The notes below the pieces were generated by a model that saw nothing but the letters and a program-made list of their open reading frames with translations, was not told where the DNA came from and made no database searches. This document shows positions 35,106-43,057 of a stretch of 64,000 nt of DNA, one piece after another (position 1 is the first letter of the stretch; the number at the start of each line of letters is the position of its first letter). The stretch is from LMUY01 sp965198895 (lineage in GTDB: Bacteria; Pseudomonadota; Alphaproteobacteria; Acetobacterales; Acetobacteraceae), in the NCBI GenBank assembly GCA_965198895.1, contig OZ240676.1:992001-1056000 (forward strand), in the 5' to 3' direction. The position numbers and the translations under genes were made by a program.

Positions 35106-35495
35106 ATGAGCACCATCACTTTTACCAAGACCGAACCGCCGGCCTGGCTGCTGGCCATGTGGAAGGAGATCGATGACAAGACTTTCGGACAGGGATTCGA
35201 CTGCTTTGCCGAAGACGCGATTTGCAACCTGGGCGTCGCGGACTGGCACGGGCGGGAAGCGATCCGGCAAAATCTGCGCGACTTCATCGACAAGGGCTTC
35301 ACCGCTCACCACGAGGTGGTGGAATACCTCGACAGCCCACTGCTCAAGATCTTCCACGGCAAGGTCGGCATGACCTTCGACGACCCGGCCATTCCGCCGG
35401 TTCGTCCGACGATGACACACTTCTTTTACATGAGCGAAAAGGACCCCTCGAAGGTCAGCCGCTGGATCGGCTCGGTCGGGCCGACCGGCTTCTGA
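35106..35495 (+). CDS. NTF2-like (SnoaL-type) protein
   Basis: 129 aa from the ATG at 35106, chosen because AAGGAGA stands about 7 bp upstream; a frame start at 35067 overlapping the previous stop is possible but less supported. The cone-shaped NTF2 fold is suggested by FGQGFDCFAEDAICNLGVAD, WHGREAIRQNLRDFIDKGFT and HEVVEYLDSPLLKIFHGKVG. Such proteins can be isomerases, hydrolases or dimer scaffolds. No catalytic assignment is possible. Downstream lies a decayed acetolactate synthase gene. Confidence 0.7.
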   Translation: MSTITFTKTEPPAWLLAMWKEIDDKTFGQGFDCFAEDAICNLGVADWHGREAIRQNLRDFIDKGFTAHHEVVEYLDSPLLKIFHGKVGMTFDDPAIPPVRPTMTHFFYMSEKDPSKVSRWIGSVGPTGF

Positions 35496-35569
35496 CCATT
35501 AGTCAGGGCGGCCGCGAGGCCGTCCTGGGCTATCTTCCTTGCCTTCCAGTCAGATCGTTCGAGCCAGAT

Positions 35570-36046
35570 GGCGTGAGCACGATCGACCCGGTCAGTACTT
35601 GCGCCGCCGAGCTTGGACCGGGGCGCGCGGACTCGGCCGCGATCGCGGGAGCAGTTCGGCTCCTCACCGCCGCCGAGAACCCGGTCGTGCTGCTTGGCCT
35701 ACTCGCCAGCAAGCCCGCGAACGCAGAGGCGGTTCGGGACTTTCTCGACCACAACAAGCTTGCCGTGGTCGGCACATTCCAGAGCGCCGGCGCCGTCGGC
35801 GAGCACCTGCTGGAGAGCGAGCGCTCTGCCTGGACATGGGCTCCTTCCACTTGTGGCTTGCGCGCTACCTCTACAGCTTCCGTGCGCGCCAGGTGCTGAT
35901 CTCGAACGGCCAGTAAACGCTTGGCGTGGCGCTACCCTGGGGGATCGCAGCGTGCCTGGTTCGCCCGCATGAGAAGGTCATCTGGATCTCCGGCGACGGC
36001 GGCTTCCTGTTCTCGGCGATGGAGTTGAAGACCGCGGTGCGGCTTA
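35570..36046 (+). pseudogene. alsS: Decayed acetolactate synthase (AlsS-type) gene
   Basis: Two blocks of AlsS-like sequence are recognisable. The first (about 35570-35800) covers the central TPP-enzyme domain: AAIAGAVRLLTAAENPVVLL, NKLAVVGTFQSAGAVGEHLL. The second, in another frame (about 35830-36046), covers the TPP-binding domain: LDMGSFHLWLARYLYSFRAR, TLGVALPWGIAACLVRPHEK, ISGDGGFLFSAMELKTAVRL. About 130 residues between them are missing, the frame changes at the junction, and a TAA (35914-35916) interrupts the usual NGMQTLGVALPW segment, consistent with CAA to TAA. The 5' domain is absent and the 3' end stops just before the convergent methyltransferase gene. Non-functional. Confidence 0.85.
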
Positions 36047-36080
36047 GGTGCAAACCGTCCGATCGTGTCTGCGTCCCCGT

Positions 36081-37571
36081 CTACCCGACGAGACCCAGGC
36101 TTCGCATCAGCGGCAGCCGCACTTCGGCCGCATCGCGGAGCATTTCTCGCAAGGTGGCATGGTTCTCCTCCGGGATGTCGCGGCAGAGCTGCTGGAACCA
36201 GCTGTCGAAAGCGCCTGCATCCTCGCCGTCCAGCGCCCGGGCGCACACGAATTGCATGATCCGCGTGGCAGGGAGGCCCGTCGCCAGGCGGGTTGCAGCC
36301 AGCACACCCGACACCTCCGGACCGGCGAGCGAGGTAATCCTGCGTCCCAGCACCCGGTTGAGCCGGTCAGCACCGGGGGCCTGCACCGCGTCCGGGCGCG
36401 GCATCAGGACGGCTTGATTGGTGCCGACCATCAGTCCGGCCAGTTCGGCCGGATTACCCTGGCCCGAGATGGTGGCCAGCAGCGACGCCACACTGGCCGG
36501 GCCGGCTTGCAATGCGGCCACATGGTCGCGGTAGGTTGCCCCCATTCCCGCGTTGCCGGCTGGAACGGTCAAGTCATAGGAGAATTCCGCCGCTGGTACG
36601 CGCAAAGCGAGCACTAACCTGCCCAGTGCCGCATCACGCTGAGCACTGCTCAAGCGCCGTGCGCCGCGGACGAACAGGTCGTGTCGCAGTTGACGCGATA
36701 TGCAGAAATCCTTGACCGTTTCCTGCATCACCGGGTCGTCTTGCCGCTCGAACAACACCCGCTGCTCAGGGGTAAGCATCAGATCGGGGAAAGTCTCGAG
36801 CAGGTTGGCCGAGCCGGCCCAATCGAGCTTAGCCTCGGCCATCGCCGCCGCGACGTCGCTGTGGAAGCAGGGCGACCAATGCGTATTCATGTACTCGTGG
36901 GCCAGGTAATTGGTCGAGAGGCTTGCGAGCCGCCCCAACAGCTCACCTGCGAGCGGATTGGCCCGAAGGTGGAGGGCCTCGGCCTGGTGCATCTCTTGCA
37001 CGAAGGCGAAACCGGCCCTGACCTGCCGGTCGCTGCGCCCGGCGCTACGGTGGCCTGCTTCGAACACCAGGCGTTGCAACCCGATCAAGCCTTGCCACGC
37101 TGGTAGCGAGTTATAGCTGAGGTGGACGAGCCCGCCCGGCGAGACCACGGCGGCCAGCAGCCGCACAATGGCGGCACGCGCTTGAAGGCCGACCCAGCTC
37201 CATATGCCGTGCAGGCTGACGACATCGGCCTGTGGCAGATCACGCTGGGCAAGAGCCCCGAAATCGGCCTCGATAAATGTGATGTTGTCCAACGCGGCTT
37301 CGTGTGCGAGGGCCATTCCGAAGGCGATGTGCGCGGGGTTGTAGTCAACCGCCGTCACCCGCCAGGCTGGGTTGGCAGCGGCGATTGTCACCGCGTTCAT
37401 GCCGCGGCCACAGCCCAGCTCGAGGTAGTGGGCCTGCTCCGTTCCAGCAGGCAGGCGGCTATCGACACCGCCCAGCAGAGCTGCCAGTTCCAGCTGCGGC
37501 GGTGATTGTTGGCGGTAGAAGCCAGGGATGTACTCTACATCGGTGACATAGCCGCCGGCCCAATCCGTCAC
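36081..37571 (-). CDS. Class I SAM methyltransferase with C-terminal regulatory domain
   Basis: 496 aa; the GTG at 37569-37571 is chosen (GGAAGG 9 bp upstream, giving the family-like start MTDWAGGYVTDVEYIPGFYR). The Rossmann methyltransferase domain is at the N-terminus: YLELGCGRGMNAVTIAAANP (SAM motif I), VTAVDYNPAHIAFGMA, and FIEADFGALAQRDLPQADVV. A helical segment then leads to a large regulatory region (about 225-310, HEYMNTHWSPCFHSDVAAAM; DLMLTPEQRVLFERQ), matching the methyltransferase regulatory domain. Substrate unknown; family members are often annotated near polysaccharide or cell-surface genes, not seen here. Confidence 0.85.
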   Translation of the reverse strand: MTDWAGGYVTDVEYIPGFYRQQSPPQLELAALLGGVDSRLPAGTEQAHYLELGCGRGMNAVTIAAANPAWRVTAVDYNPAHIAFGMALAHEAALDNITFIEADFGALAQRDLPQADVVSLHGIWSWVGLQARAAIVRLLAAVVSPGGLVHLSYNSLPAWQGLIGLQRLVFEAGHRSAGRSDRQVRAGFAFVQEMHQAEALHLRANPLAGELLGRLASLSTNYLAHEYMNTHWSPCFHSDVAAAMAEAKLDWAGSANLLETFPDLMLTPEQRVLFERQDDPVMQETVKDFCISRQLRHDLFVRGARRLSSAQRDAALGRLVLALRVPAAEFSYDLTVPAGNAGMGATYRDHVAALQAGPASVASLLATISGQGNPAELAGLMVGTNQAVLMPRPDAVQAPGADRLNRVLGRRITSLAGPEVSGVLAATRLATGLPATRIMQFVCARALDGEDAGAFDSWFQQLCRDIPEENHATLREMLRDAAEVRLPLMRSLGLVG

Positions 37572-38077
37572 GCCGCACACCCTTCCGACAGTTTCGCTGT
37601 AACCACCACGTTTTCTCCTGAACGTCTTGACTGGATACTTGCGTCTTTAGAGAACCAGCAGCCCATCTGCTTTGCGTGATGGAACAATACCTGATCCGCC
37701 TCTAGCCACCGCGTTGCTGATCGCGGCCGACCCACGGTCGTAGGTCGAACCGTCTATACCGATATGAAGGTTACCGTCGGACAGTACGGATTTGCAATGA
37801 GTCGGCGCTTGGACCGATTGCCACAAAGAATGTTAAGCCGGCGATGATGGGTTGCCAAGAGGTCGGCCAGGTCGGCCACGCCGCGAACACCGCCTGGCGT
37901 TGCGGGAACAGGCGGCAAACGTGGCGAACACTTTTGGCACCCGAGTGGCCGACGATCCAGGCCGCCATGGCTGGAAACCAGTCGGCCATTACACGACTGA
38001 GCCGTTCGTCGGCCAGGGCTGCATCGCGCAGGAGCAAGCCCGGTCGGGCTGTTCGACAAACCGGGCTACGCTCCTTT
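37572..38077. other. Half-kilobase without a convincing gene
   Basis: This 506-bp gap between two minus-strand genes has lower G+C than its surroundings near 37600-37700, several frame-limited ORFs with no family look, and no clear hairpin or promoter. A minus-strand frame (37771-38214) runs into the next gene in a different phase. It may be degraded sequence. Confidence 0.35.
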
Positions 38078-38503
38078 CTAGGCAGCTGGCTCCGGGCCTG
38101 GCCCATCAACCGACGGTTCCGCAGTTGCAGCTTCCTCGGTTGGATCGGCCACGACCTCCGCCACCTGCGCGTTCTCCGGTGGTGCCTCTTTGGCGCGGGC
38201 TCTGGCAGCGCCAAAGTGGTCGAACACCAGCGGATCGTGGCCCTCGAAAATCAGGTGGTACTCGGCCCCCACGGCGACGTGGGAGGCCTGGTCGATCTTG
38301 CCGATCTTTCGGATGATCCACCCCTCGCCGCGATCAACCAAAGTGGGGGGCAGGTTCACGATGCGGCTGGGCGGACGCTTTTCGTCGCGACCGCGGCCCG
38401 GACCACCAGGCCCGCCCTTGCCGCCCTTCCGCTCGCGGCTGTTCATGTCGAACTGCGCAGGCGCATCCGCCTTGGCCTTTGGCGTGCCAGGTGTTTTAGC
38501 CAT
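38078..38503 (-). CDS. Small hypothetical protein with basic and Ala/Glu-rich tails
   Basis: 141 aa from the ATG at 38501-38503, with AAGGAGA 7 bp upstream, the only clear start. The N-terminus is lysine- and glycine-rich (RERKGGKGGPGGPGRGRDEK), the centre is more globular (RIVNLPPTLVDRGEGWIIRK; IDQASHVAVGAEYHLIFEGH), and the C-terminus is acidic and alanine-rich (ENAQVAEVVADPTEEAATAE). This resembles a small nucleic-acid-associated or ribosome-associated protein in composition only. No family recognised. Confidence 0.55.
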   Translation of the reverse strand: MAKTPGTPKAKADAPAQFDMNSRERKGGKGGPGGPGRGRDEKRPPSRIVNLPPTLVDRGEGWIIRKIGKIDQASHVAVGAEYHLIFEGHDPLVFDHFGAARARAKEAPPENAQVAEVVADPTEEAATAEPSVDGPGPEPAA

Positions 38504-38735
38504 AAGACGTCTCCTTACTCGAGCCGAAGCGGGTAGCCATCCCTTAAAGAAATCCGACGGTGACGGATATAGATCTTGTCGGTCCGGCGACGCAGGGGAC
38601 CGAGACTGCCCATGCATGACCGAGATAGAACCCCGGCCGGACGGCGGTGAGGGTCCGTCGTGGCTGGCCCGGCAGCCGGCTTCGCCTGTGGCCATCCTGA
38701 ACGGGCGCGGACACTGGTAGGGCCGCGCCCGTTCG

Positions 38736-39995
38736 TCAAGCCGAGCCCGGGCTGTTCGCCGCCTCGATCACGGCATCAGCCAGCACGCGCAGGCCGATAC
38801 CGGCCCACTCGCGGGAGATCGACTCGGTCGGATGGTGGCTGATCCCGCCGTGGCAGGGGATGAATAGCATCACGGCCGGCATGCGCCCGGCAGCATGATA
38901 GGCGTCGTGCCCGGCGCCACTGAGCATGTCGCGGTGCTTCGCGCCATGGCGCCGGGCGGCGTCGCGCAACCGGCCGGCCAGGGTCGCGTCGAACTGCACA
39001 CGCGGAAACGCCCAATAGGTCTCGCGGGACACGGCAACCTTGCGACGGGCGGCGCAGGCGGCAAATGCGGCGTCCGCATCAGCCCACAGCGCCCGCAGCG
39101 TGTCGGTCGAGGGGTGGCGATAGTCCATGGCGAAATGGGCGCCACCCGGCACGACGCCATCCGCGCCGGGTTCGACGATCAGGCGGTTCACCGTCATGCG
39201 GCCCTCCGGCGCGGTGTCGAGCAGGATGCGTTCCGCCAGCCCCATCATCTCGGCGGCGGCCAGCAAGGCGTCCTGCCGCATCTCCATCGGCGTGGTGCCG
39301 GCATGGCTGTCCTTGCCCCGCACGCTCACCATGGCGCGTTCCGTGGCAAAGCCGCCGGTGACGATACCGATGTCGAAGCCGTCCGCCTCCAGGGTCGGCC
39401 CCTGCTCGATATGCGCCTCGAAATACGCGCTCGCATCGCGTAGGAGCGCCGGGTCGGCAGTGCCGGCCCAACCGGTGGCATTCAGAGCATCACCGTAGCG
39501 CTCACCGTCATCGATGGCCCGGCGGTCCAGCACCTCCGCCTCTGGCAACACACCCATGGCCCCTGCAGCGCCGATCATCGAGGGGCTGAAGCGGCACCCC
39601 TCCTCGCTCGTCCAGTTCACCACGACGATCGGTGCCTCGGTCGTGGCACCCGCCTCATGCAACGCCCGCAGGATCTCGAGCCCGGCGAGCACGCCGTACG
39701 GGCCATCGAACTTGCCCCCGGTCGGTTGCGTGTCGAGGTGGCTTCCGACCAACACAGGCTTGCGCCCGGGGTCGCGCCCGTCGCGGCGCAGCGCCATGTT
39801 GCCCAGCCGATCGGTGGTGACCGCGAGCCCGATCTGCGCCCCCCATCGCGCCAGCAGCGCCCTGGCCTGGCCATCGAGGGCCGAGAGTGCGGGGCGGTTG
39901 TTGCCACCCCCGGGCGTCGCGCCGATGGCAGCCATGTCCATCAAGCTGTCCCAGAGCCGCTCGGTGGAGAGGGGCAGGTTCGATAAGCCGGTCAC
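38736..39995 (-). CDS. M20-family amidohydrolase (N-carbamoyl-amino-acid hydrolase/allantoate amidohydrolase type)
   Basis: 419 aa taking the GTG at 39993-39995 (AGGGG 7 bp upstream); an ATG at 40010 in frame is a possible alternative. Metal-binding motifs of the AmaB/HyuC group are present: VLVGSHLDTQPTGGKFDGPY (His and bridging Asp), VVNWTSEEGCRF (the EE pair), AYFEAHIEQGPTLEADG, and SGAGHDAYHAAG plus CHGGISHHPTES near the C-terminus. Such enzymes hydrolyse N-carbamoyl amino acids, allantoate or ureidoglycolate-type compounds in nitrogen salvage. It is isolated; no hydantoinase gene is adjacent. Confidence 0.9.
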   Translation of the reverse strand: MTGLSNLPLSTERLWDSLMDMAAIGATPGGGNNRPALSALDGQARALLARWGAQIGLAVTTDRLGNMALRRDGRDPGRKPVLVGSHLDTQPTGGKFDGPYGVLAGLEILRALHEAGATTEAPIVVVNWTSEEGCRFSPSMIGAAGAMGVLPEAEVLDRRAIDDGERYGDALNATGWAGTADPALLRDASAYFEAHIEQGPTLEADGFDIGIVTGGFATERAMVSVRGKDSHAGTTPMEMRQDALLAAAEMMGLAERILLDTAPEGRMTVNRLIVEPGADGVVPGGAHFAMDYRHPSTDTLRALWADADAAFAACAARRKVAVSRETYWAFPRVQFDATLAGRLRDAARRHGAKHRDMLSGAGHDAYHAAGRMPAVMLFIPCHGGISHHPTESISREWAGIGLRVLADAVIEAANSPGSA

Positions 39996-40200
39996 GTCAT
40001 GTCCCCTCATCCATCGCGGCGAAGTATGGACGCCGCTTCTATCTGGGTCCAAGCCAAACGGGGCGGGAGACGTTCTCGCGTCGGCCCGATGGGTAGCCCG
40101 TTCGATGACTGGCCACTGCTACAGGCTCGCTTGGGATCGATCTGGGCAAAATCCGGCCAAACCGCCAAAGTCGCGCACCTACTCAATCAGGCGATTGATG

Positions 40201-40249
40201 CTCGCCCGGAAAACGCCTGGTTAACAGCACCCGGGCGAGGCAGGATAAT
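40201..40249 (+). promoter_or_regulatory. Sigma70-like promoter framed by a 9-bp inverted repeat, upstream of gst
   Basis: TTAACA (40221-40226), a 17-bp spacer and GATAAT (40244-40249) form a good promoter for the GST gene at 40275, with the start of transcription near 40256. A perfect inverted repeat, CTCGCCCGG (40201-40209) and CCGGGCGAG (40231-40239), brackets the -35 element, with the second half inside the spacer. This arrangement would allow a regulator to block or bend the promoter. Confidence 0.5.
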
Positions 40250-40274
40250 GGAGACACTCTGAGGAAACATCACC

Positions 40275-40910
40275 GTGCCGGACATCACGCTCTGGGGCTT
40301 TGACGCCTCCACCTACGTACGCACCGTGAAGATGCTGCTTGCCGAGAAGGGGGTAACCGAATTCAAGCAAGTGCCGCTCGACGTGCTGAAAGGCGAGCCA
40401 CGGAGCGAGGAGCATCGGCAGCGCCACCCGTTCGGTAAGGTGCCGGTGCTGGACTATGACGGTACGCGGGTGCTGGAGACCGCGGCGATCACGCGCTTCC
40501 TCAATGATAAGCTACCCGGCGTGTCGCTTATCCCGGCAAGCGCGGAGGACCGTGCGCGGATGGACATGGTCATCGGCGTCATCGACTCGTATGGCTACGG
40601 CGCGCTACTCGGCGGTGTCGTTGCCTATCACTTGTTTCCCGATTTCGTCGGCGGCAAAAGCGAGACGGCGCGCCAGCAGGGCCTCGAAACGGGCCGCAAG
40701 GTCATCGAGTTCGCTATGAGGATTCGCGGCAGTTCGCGCTTCATCGCGGGGGAACTGAGTCTGGCGGACCTCTATTTCGCTCCCATTATCGCATACGTTG
40801 CGATGACATCCGACAAGGGCGCCTTGTTTGAAACCGAGGGCTTCTCCGAGTGGTGGGATCGGGTGCAGGCGCTGACGAGCTTCAAAGCGACGCAGCCGAA
40901 GGCCGGCTAG
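40275..40910 (+). CDS. Glutathione S-transferase family protein
   Basis: 211 aa, GTG start with GAGGAAAC about 8 bp upstream. The thioredoxin-like N-terminal domain starts TLWGFDASTYVRTVKMLLAE with a Ser at the position that activates glutathione in the theta/beta-like classes, and continues HPFGKVPVLDYDGTRVLETA (cis-Pro and the glutathione-binding ES/ET). The all-helical C-terminal domain includes FIAGELSLADLYFAPIIAYV, the usual N-capping motif. It likely conjugates or reduces toxic electrophiles. It has its own promoter and is followed 96 bp later by the YihY-type gene. Confidence 0.88.
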   Translation: MPDITLWGFDASTYVRTVKMLLAEKGVTEFKQVPLDVLKGEPRSEEHRQRHPFGKVPVLDYDGTRVLETAAITRFLNDKLPGVSLIPASAEDRARMDMVIGVIDSYGYGALLGGVVAYHLFPDFVGGKSETARQQGLETGRKVIEFAMRIRGSSRFIAGELSLADLYFAPIIAYVAMTSDKGALFETEGFSEWWDRVQALTSFKATQPKAG

Positions 40911-41006
40911 AAGCGGCGCCGGCCGGATCGCCCGCGGACGGGTCCGCCTTCCGTCGACGAGGTTCTGAGCGCGAACCCGTGACGAAAACAGGGGCGGTGC
41001 AATCCA

Positions 41007-41858
41007 ATGGCATTCATCCACAAGACTAAGACGCGGGTCGAGGAAGGCTCGATCGCCGAGCTGCTTCGCAGGCTTTGGGAGGAGATCTTCAGCGATCATG
41101 CGACGATGGTGGCAGCGGGATTGGCCTACTACGCCATCTTCGGCTTGCTGCCGGCCCTGGCTGCCGCAGCTGCGATATGGGGGCAATTCGGCGACATCGG
41201 CGCGCTAAAGCAAGGGTTGCAGCACAACGGAAGCATGCTCCCCGCAGCCACCGTCCAGTTGATGGACGAATTCTTGACCAGCGTGCCACGCGGCTTCGGT
41301 GGCGGGGTCGCGCTGTTGGTCAACCTGGTATTCGTCCTGTGGATCGCGTTCCGGGCCGCGGGCGGCCTGCTGACCGCGCTCAACATCGTCTACGACCAGG
41401 AGGAGACTCGCAGCCGGACGAGGCGGGCCGCAGTGGCACTGGCGGTCGGCACGGCGGGCATCGCGATGCTATTCGTGGTGATCGGGCTGCTCGCCTTGGC
41501 CCCCCTGCTCGCCTCGTGGCTGCAGATGGAGACGGCGCTGCGGCTGTTGTGGCTGCGCTGGCCGGTCATGATCGCGATCTTCGCCGCAAGCTTGGCGCTG
41601 TTGTTCCGTTACGCTCCAAACCGCACGCCAAGCCACCTGCTACCACTGTGCTGGGGGACGGCCGTCGCGACCCTGCTCTGCCTCGCTGCATCGGCCGGCA
41701 TCTCGCTCTACGTCGCGCACCTTGCCAATTTCGGCCGGCTGTACGGTTCGCTCGGGAGCATCGCGGTGGTTCTGCTGTGGCTGTATGCCAACGCACTCGC
41801 CCTGCTGGTGGGCGCCGAAGTGGACAATGTTCTGAGCGAGCGGTTGGACGCGGCGTGA
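41007..41858 (+). CDS. YihY/BrkB-family inner-membrane protein
   Basis: 283 aa with six membrane segments. Family signs are LWEEIFSDHATMVAAGLAYY at the first helix, AIFGLLPALAAAAAIWGQFG, WIAFRAAGGLLTALNIVYDQ in the middle loop, and LYGSLGSIAVVLLWLYANAL near the end, the most conserved stretch of this family. Often mislabelled ribonuclease BN; it is an integral membrane protein of uncertain function, possibly a transporter. It starts the run of plus-strand genes ending at 44836. Confidence 0.9.
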   Translation: MAFIHKTKTRVEEGSIAELLRRLWEEIFSDHATMVAAGLAYYAIFGLLPALAAAAAIWGQFGDIGALKQGLQHNGSMLPAATVQLMDEFLTSVPRGFGGGVALLVNLVFVLWIAFRAAGGLLTALNIVYDQEETRSRTRRAAVALAVGTAGIAMLFVVIGLLALAPLLASWLQMETALRLLWLRWPVMIAIFAASLALLFRYAPNRTPSHLLPLCWGTAVATLLCLAASAGISLYVAHLANFGRLYGSLGSIAVVLLWLYANALALLVGAEVDNVLSERLDAA

Positions 41859-42045
41859 CCCATCGGGCGGGCCCGGCCCACCGAAGGCGGCCGCGTATGA
41901 ACAATCTTCCACATCGAAATCGGTCCGAAACTACAAGGAAGCCGTCGGCTTAGCCAATCGTGCCCGCCACGCGGTGGGCATGCAGCGGTTCGGCTTCGTC
42001 TTACGTCCCGACTGAGAAGCCCTCTCACCCAAGGATAATCCGACT

Positions 42046-43044
42046 ATGCCGAAAATCGTCGTCGTGACAGGTGCGAGTGCGGGTGTCGGCCGCGCAACGG
42101 TCGAGGAGTTTGCCAAGCAGGGTTACGACGTGGCACTTCTGGCACGCGATCCAGAGCGGCTGGAGCGGGCGGCTGGCGAGTTGCGGTCCACCCACGGCGT
42201 TCGCGCGCTCGCCATCCCGACCGACGTGGCCGATGCCGATGCCGTCGAGAGTGCAGCGACGAAGGTGGAGCACGAACTGGGCCCCATCGACGTCTGGGTG
42301 AATGTCGCCATGGCGACGGTGTTCGCACCCGTCTCCAAACTCACGGCGCAGGAAATCGAGCGCGGCACCCGGGTCACCTATCTGGGCCAGGTACACGGCA
42401 TGATGGCGGCACTTTCCCGCATGCGGGGGCGCAATAGCGGCACGATCGTGAATGTCGGCTCGGCGCTCGCCTATCGCTCGGTGCCGCTGCAATCGATCTA
42501 TTGTGGTGCCAAGTCCGCCATTAGGGGCTTCACCGACGCGCTGCGGTCCGAGATCATCCACGACAAGCTCGCCGTCCATCTGACGACAGTGGATCTGCCG
42601 GCGGTGAATACCCCGCAATTCGACTGGGCGATGAACAAGATGGGCGTGAAGGCCAAGCCGGTCGCGCCGATTTTCGAGCCGGAAGTCCCTGCCCGGGCGA
42701 TCTTCTTCGCTGCCACCCATAAGCGGCGTGAAGTGTGGGTTGGCTTTCCTACAGTGAAGGCGATCCTTGCCAATCGGATCGCGCCCGGGTGGATCGACAA
42801 ATATCTCGCGAGCGCGGGCTATAGTGGGCAGCTCACCGACGAGACATTGCCGCCGAATGCCCCAGCCAATCTGTTCAACGCGGTACCCGGCAATTACGGG
42901 GCGCATGGCCGCTTCGACAGCCAATCCAAACTGGGAAGTTGGGAGATGTTCACTGATCGGCACCGCACCGCATTTTGGGCAGCCGTCGCAGGCGTCGGGC
43001 TGGTCACCGGCGTTCATCTGCTCGCCAAGAAGCTGAAGATCTAG
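42046..43044 (+). CDS. SDR-family oxidoreductase with C-terminal membrane helix
   Basis: 332 aa. Rossmann motif VVVTGASAGVGRATVEEFAK at the N-terminus, NVAMATVFAPVSKLT, a Ser in VNVGSALAYRSVPLQ and the Tyr-x-x-x-Lys pair in SIYCGAKSAIRG complete the SDR triad. A C-terminal extension of about 80 residues ends in a hydrophobic segment (AFWAAVAGVGLVTGVHLLAK), which may anchor it to the membrane. The ATG has AAGGATAA upstream. The next gene (GH15) starts 13 bp later, so they are co-transcribed; the pairing of this SDR type with GH15 suggests a role in polyol or sugar stress metabolism, unproven. Confidence 0.88.
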   Translation: MPKIVVVTGASAGVGRATVEEFAKQGYDVALLARDPERLERAAGELRSTHGVRALAIPTDVADADAVESAATKVEHELGPIDVWVNVAMATVFAPVSKLTAQEIERGTRVTYLGQVHGMMAALSRMRGRNSGTIVNVGSALAYRSVPLQSIYCGAKSAIRGFTDALRSEIIHDKLAVHLTTVDLPAVNTPQFDWAMNKMGVKAKPVAPIFEPEVPARAIFFAATHKRREVWVGFPTVKAILANRIAPGWIDKYLASAGYSGQLTDETLPPNAPANLFNAVPGNYGAHGRFDSQSKLGSWEMFTDRHRTAFWAAVAGVGLVTGVHLLAKKLKI

Positions 43045-43057
43045 ACGGGTCGCCGCC

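Noticed and set aside
37771..38214. Minus-strand frame in the gap before the small hypothetical gene
   Set aside because: Overlaps the better-supported gene at 38078-38503 in another phase and lacks any motif.
41007..41858. Ribonuclease BN
   Set aside because: The protein is a six-helix membrane protein of the YihY/BrkB family; that nuclease name is a historical misannotation.
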